A DNA stretch of 33,772 nucleotides from an uncultured Duodenibacillus sp. (GTDB taxonomy: Bacteria; Pseudomonadota; Gammaproteobacteria; Burkholderiales; Burkholderiaceae_F). Under the pieces are notes generated by a model, which saw only the letters and a program-made list of their open reading frames with translations, did no database searches and had not been told where the DNA came from. Shown here one piece after another: positions 30,861-33,772 of the stretch. Where the stretch lies: the NCBI GenBank assembly GCA_944388865.1, contig CALXKM010000046.1, forward strand, positions 1-33,772. The letters run 5' to 3'. Positions within the stretch are counted from its first letter, which is position 1; every line of letters begins with the position of its first letter. The translations under genes were made by a program, and so were the position numbers.

Positions 30861-30908
30861 AAAAGCGCATGCGGAAAAAATTCATCAAGTATGTTTTTGC
30901 GCTTTTTT
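30861..30908. repeat. Inverted repeat in the pstS leader region
   Basis: AAAAGCGCA (30861-30869) pairs with TGCGCTTTT (30898-30906). The loop is 28 nt and contains an A-run and a T-run that can also pair. It lies between the PHO-like array and pstS, so it would be in the pstS 5' leader. On the plus strand a T run follows it. No function is established. Confidence 0.4.
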
Positions 30909-30929
30909 CAGGGCGCAATCTTGAGCTTT

Positions 30930-30973
30930 GTTTGTGACCGTTTCGAGAAGGTTTTGTGACAACCTTGTGACCG
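30930..30973 (-). promoter_or_regulatory. PHO-box-like array facing pstS
   Basis: Read on the minus strand, four contiguous 11-bp units: CGGTCACAAGG, TTGTCACAAAA, CCTTCTCGAAA (degenerate) and CGGTCACAAAC. The 11-bp period and GTCA core with an A-rich second half match PhoB half-sites (consensus core CTGTCAT plus 4 bp). PhoB should bind here and activate pstS-pstC-pstA when phosphate is low. Confidence 0.75.
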
Positions 30974-30990
30974 TTACAACTATGACGAAG

Positions 30991-31023
30991 CCGTCATGAA
31001 TTCGTCACCACTCGGTCACCATT
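30991..31023 (+). promoter_or_regulatory. PHO-box-like array facing pstB
   Basis: Three contiguous 11-bp units on the plus strand: CCGTCATGAAT, TCGTCACCACT and CGGTCACCATT. They are in the same register as PhoB half-sites but oriented the other way from the pstS array, from which they are separated by 17 bp. The region down to pstB (ATG 31154) is a leader of up to about 130 bp. Confidence 0.75.
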
Positions 31024-31153
31024 TATCCATCGAAATGACATGTATCTCGCCTACGATGCGGCTCATATTTTTTATTCTTTACCGTCTCCTTGCGCAGCTT
31101 GCGCTTGTCGTCTTGCTCCTCGGAGAGGACTTCCTACAAAATCAGAAAAGAAA

Positions 31154-31948
31154 ATGACCCAGACTCAAAATCAGCAGGCAGCTGCAGGCGAACACGAAGT
31201 CAAGATGCGAGCCGAACATGTCGATTTTTACTACGGCAAGCATCAGACTCTTTTTGACGTCAATCTTGAATTTCGAGATCGCGAAGTAACCGCTTTGATC
31301 GGTCCCTCAGGGTGTGGTAAATCCACCTTCCTGCGTACGCTCTCGCGCATGAATGAACTTCTCGACGACACCACGACCACCGGCAAGATCACGCTTGACG
31401 ACGAAGACGTCTACGAGCGTGACTTCGACGTTGTGCAGCTGCGCCAGCGCGTCGGCATGGTATTCCAGCGCCCGACGCCCTTTCCCAAGTCTGTATTTGA
31501 AAACGTGGCCTACGGCCTGCGCGTGGCCGGCATCAAGAACCGCTCAATCATTGCCGACAAGGTTGAAGAAAGTCTTCGCCGTGCAGCTCTCTGGGAAGAA
31601 GTCAAGGATCGCTTAAACGACAGCGCTCTGGGCTTGTCCGGCGGTCAGCAGCAACGTTTGTGCATTGCTCGCGCGCTGGCCGTGGAGCCCGAAGTTCTGC
31701 TAATGGACGAACCCTGCTCTGCACTTGACCCGATTGCTACGCAGCGTCTGGAAGAGAGCATCCTAGAGCTGCGCGAAAATCTCTGCATCATCATCGTGAC
31801 GCACAACATGCAGCAGGCCGCCCGCGTCTCCGACAAAACCGCCTTCTTCTTCATGGGCAAGCTCATTGAGTTCGACACAACTGATACCATCTTCAATCAC
31901 GCCCGCGAACAAAGAACCCGCGACTACGTCAACGGCAACTTCGGCTAG
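31154..31948 (+). CDS. pstB: Phosphate ABC transporter ATP-binding protein PstB
   Basis: 264 residues, the usual PstB length. Walker [10 protein letters not shown] is at 50-58, Q-loop [10 protein letters not shown] near 103-112, signature L-S-G-G-Q-Q-Q-R-L at 161-169, Walker B V-L-L-M-D-E-P at 181-187 and the switch His217. The P-T-P-F-P-K and E-N-V-A-Y-G-L-R segments are specific for PstB. I start at ATG 31154; the in-frame extension to 31040 encodes an implausible Cys/Ala-rich leader. The gene is divergent from pstS and alone on its transcript, ending at a very strong terminator. No phoU follows. Confidence 0.95.
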   Translation: MTQTQNQQAAAGEHEVKMRAEHVDFYYGKHQTLFDVNLEFRDREVTALIGPSGCGKSTFLRTLSRMNELLDDTTTTGKITLDDEDVYERDFDVVQLRQRVGMVFQRPTPFPKSVFENVAYGLRVAGIKNRSIIADKVEESLRRAALWEEVKDRLNDSALGLSGGQQQRLCIARALAVEPEVLLMDEPCSALDPIATQRLEESILELRENLCIIIVTHNMQQAARVSDKTAFFFMGKLIEFDTTDTIFNHAREQRTRDYVNGNFG

Positions 31949-31971
31949 ATTCACTCGTTTTCTTTTCACAC

Positions 31972-32021
31972 AAAAAGCCGAGCCGCAGATTCCCGAAAGA
32001 AATCTGCGGCTCGGCTTTTTT
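31972..32021. terminator. Bidirectional terminator between pstB and mscS
   Basis: A 20-bp perfect stem (31972-31991 with 32001-32020) with a 9-nt loop and A5/T6 ends. It closes the rightward pstB transcript and the leftward channel gene. Confidence 0.96.
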
Positions 32022-32057
32022 GGTGCAAAACTTTCCGAACCGGAAAGAAGCGCGCTG

Positions 32058-33536
32058 CTACTTCACGGTTTGCACAACGGGCGCGAGCACCTGTGCAAGA
32101 TGGTCAACTTTTTGCTCAGGCAGAGCCTTCTGCTGCGGCTGCTCCGTGTTTTGTTCAGACGCACGCAGCTCGACGGCATTTTTAACCGTGAGATCGAGCT
32201 TGTTGTAGGGAATCTCAATGCCTTCTTCGGCATAGCGACGCATGACGTCGCGCAAAATGTTGCTCTTTAAGACTGCTGTGCCGTTTTCAGGATTGGTCAC
32301 CCAAAAACCCGAACGCAGCGTTACGCCGCTTGCGGCCAACTCCGAGACAACAACCCACGGCTCGCGGGTCTTGAGCACGCGCGGCTGAGCCTTGATACAT
32401 TCGGCAAAAATCTCGAGCGCCCGATCCACATTGCTTTCGTAGGCGCAGGAAACTTCAAGCGTCGTAGCGCTTTCACGCTCAGTAAGAGAGTAGTTCATAA
32501 CGGTTCCCGTCACGAAGTTTTCGTTCGGCACAATGAGTTCCTGACCGGCCGTGTTGCGAATCACCGAATAGCGCGTATTGATCTGCGTAATGACGCCGGC
32601 AAAGCCGGCCACTTCCACAAGGTCTCCAAGCTTGACTGAGCGGTCAAACAAAATAATGAAGCCTGAAATGTAGTTTGATGCAATCTTTTGCATGCCAAAG
32701 CCGATGCCCACGCCCAAAGCGCCGCCGAAGACTGACAGAATCGTCAGATCAATGCCGACGCTTGAAAGCGAAATCAAAAGCGCCGCCACCAAGAGCCCCA
32801 CGCGACAAAGTCTTGCAAACACCACGCGCAGATTCATCTCAAGCTCGGACATCTTGAGAATGGCCCGCTCGGCCGCATCTGCAACCTTATTGGCCAGTCC
32901 GAGCGTGACAAGCACCGTGATGATGCCTACAAAGAGCGTCCAGATCGTGAGCTTATCCGAGCCGATGGGCAGTGTATAGCTCTTCATGACGAGCACGATT
33001 TCCGGCAAAACACCGATGATCTCCAAAGCCGCCAGCGTCCAGAACACACCGTACAGAGACTTCCTAAGACTTGGCCCCATGGCATTGGCGCCGAATATAG
33101 CCTCCACGCAGCGCAGGATCACAAGCAAAAGCGCCCACGCATAAAAAATCTGATAAGCAACTCTGACGAAAACAAGTCTTGCGCCTTCTCCGACTAAGCC
33201 CGTTGACTGCAGCAGAATCACGCACAGCGACAGCAATACAGCGGCAGTGAAGGAAAACAGCACCGCGCGCGCAAGATCAAGCAAAAACACCCACACCCGC
33301 ATCAGCCATGCTTCGCCTCGGTTGGCAAACGAAATTGCCATGGCATGAAGCCTGGCGCCGAAACGGCGATGGACAAAAAGCGCGATGCCAACGGCCGCGG
33401 CGATTGCTGCAAACTGATAAAGCGTCGCGAAAGAAAAAATTTCCTTTATCCAGTCGAGCTCCAACCCCGCAGCAAAACTCATCATTGAGTCAAAACTCAT
33501 GCCGGAAACAACTTCAGGCACTCCGGTCTCATTCAT
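32058..33536 (-). CDS. MscS-family mechanosensitive ion channel, long form
   Basis: 492 residues, longer than E. coli MscS (286). About six hydrophobic spans are predicted: several extra N-terminal ones, then the conserved pore helix with the Gly/Ala pattern G-G-A-L-G-V-G-I-G-F-G-M-Q-K-I-A-S-N-Y and the following L-F-D-R-S-V-K-L-G-D. The beta and C-terminal cytoplasmic domains of the family follow (I-V-P-N-E-N-F at the interface), ending in a polar Gln/Glu-rich tail. It should open under membrane tension on osmotic downshock. The start is ATG 33536 with AGAGGA upstream. It is alone between a terminator and the right-edge intergenic region. Confidence 0.92.
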   Translation of the reverse strand: MNETGVPEVVSGMSFDSMMSFAAGLELDWIKEIFSFATLYQFAAIAAAVGIALFVHRRFGARLHAMAISFANRGEAWLMRVWVFLLDLARAVLFSFTAAVLLSLCVILLQSTGLVGEGARLVFVRVAYQIFYAWALLLVILRCVEAIFGANAMGPSLRKSLYGVFWTLAALEIIGVLPEIVLVMKSYTLPIGSDKLTIWTLFVGIITVLVTLGLANKVADAAERAILKMSELEMNLRVVFARLCRVGLLVAALLISLSSVGIDLTILSVFGGALGVGIGFGMQKIASNYISGFIILFDRSVKLGDLVEVAGFAGVITQINTRYSVIRNTAGQELIVPNENFVTGTVMNYSLTERESATTLEVSCAYESNVDRALEIFAECIKAQPRVLKTREPWVVVSELAASGVTLRSGFWVTNPENGTAVLKSNILRDVMRRYAEEGIEIPYNKLDLTVKNAVELRASEQNTEQPQQKALPEQKVDHLAQVLAPVVQTVK

Positions 33537-33693
33537 AGAAAAAATCCTCTATTGACTGATTTGTGTCTGAGTGCGCCGACGCTTTTTTTTCGTCGACAGC
33601 ACAAAATAAACGAATTCCAGCTCAGAGCAACAGCCTTGCGCCGCTCTAGCCTGAATTTTGAAAGTTCAAAAAACTGCACTCGGACGCTGAAAT

Positions 33694-33720
33694 AAAAAAA
33701 TCCGCATCGGGCGGCGGATT
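33694..33720 (-). terminator. Terminator for a minus-strand gene beyond the right edge
   Basis: On the minus strand AATCCGC and GCGGATT (33714-33720 with 33699-33705) form a 7-bp stem followed by seven T. As mscS starts left of it, it must end a transcript coming from outside the window. Confidence 0.75.
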
Positions 33721-33772
33721 GGCGGGTGGAAGCATCGGGGTTTGGTAAAGTTCAGTTTGCACACAAAAAACT

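Noticed and set aside
31040-31153. N-terminal extension of PstB
   Set aside because: The extra 38 residues are Cys/Ala/Arg-rich, unlike any PstB, and start close to the PHO array where the promoter should be.
1-33772. CRISPR array, tRNA, rRNA, insertion sequence, prophage or toxin-antitoxin pair
   Set aside because: No regularly spaced repeats, cloverleaf sequences, transposase motifs or phage genes were seen on either strand.

Overview
The window is about 34 kb of moderately GC-rich, gene-dense bacterial chromosome. The best fit is a gut betaproteobacterium of the Sutterellaceae (Burkholderiales). This rests on recognisable betaproteobacterial neighbourhoods (accB-accC-prmA followed by a zinc-ribbon/DUF3426 protein; mpl-yqiA-RNB nuclease-aroE) together with anaerobic respiratory genes (an FAD-binding reductase fragment and a three-subunit molybdopterin reductase). 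The assignment is inference from content, not from a database match. I see no tRNA, rRNA, insertion sequence, prophage or CRISPR array.

Layout. 1-272: 3' end of a flavoprotein reductase with its terminator. 371-1132 (-): metallophosphoesterase. 1379-5413 (-): a Tat-exported molybdoenzyme operon of the polysulfide/thiosulfate reductase type (catalytic, 4x[4Fe-4S] and NrfD membrane subunits), with a structured upstream region and a divergent HxlR-type regulator at 5888. 6449-8484: small envelope or stress proteins (a YgiW/YdeI-type exported protein, a KTSC protein and two lipoproteins). 8701-10395: exported 5'-nucleotidase. 10455-18395 (-): mgtE, an MFS transporter, then aroE, an RNB-domain nuclease, a YqiA-type esterase and mpl. 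18458-24683 (+): a nucleotidyltransferase-like protein, accB, accC, prmA, a DUF3426 protein and a PfkB kinase. 24752-26461: a DUF554 membrane protein and a divergent carboxymuconolactone-decarboxylase-family protein. 26601-27794 (-): rtcB. 27997-31948: phosphate uptake genes. 32058-33536 (-): a large MscS-type channel.

How the genes work together. The reductase operon would take electrons from the quinone pool through the NrfD subunit to a periplasmic sulfur-type or related acceptor. accB/accC supply two parts of acetyl-CoA carboxylase. mpl recycles murein tripeptide and aroE serves aromatic synthesis. The Pst system is the most unusual layout: pstS-pstC-pstA run leftward, while the ATPase gene pstB is alone and divergent. 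Their shared 380-bp intergenic region carries two oppositely oriented arrays of PHO-box-like GTCA repeats in an exact 11-bp register. This suggests PhoB control of both arms from one region.

Nothing here is clearly a wholly new system. The items most worth a second look are the split pst locus with its facing PHO arrays, the sulfur-type molybdoenzyme with its hairpin-rich upstream region, and several unexplained inverted or direct repeats in divergent promoter regions.
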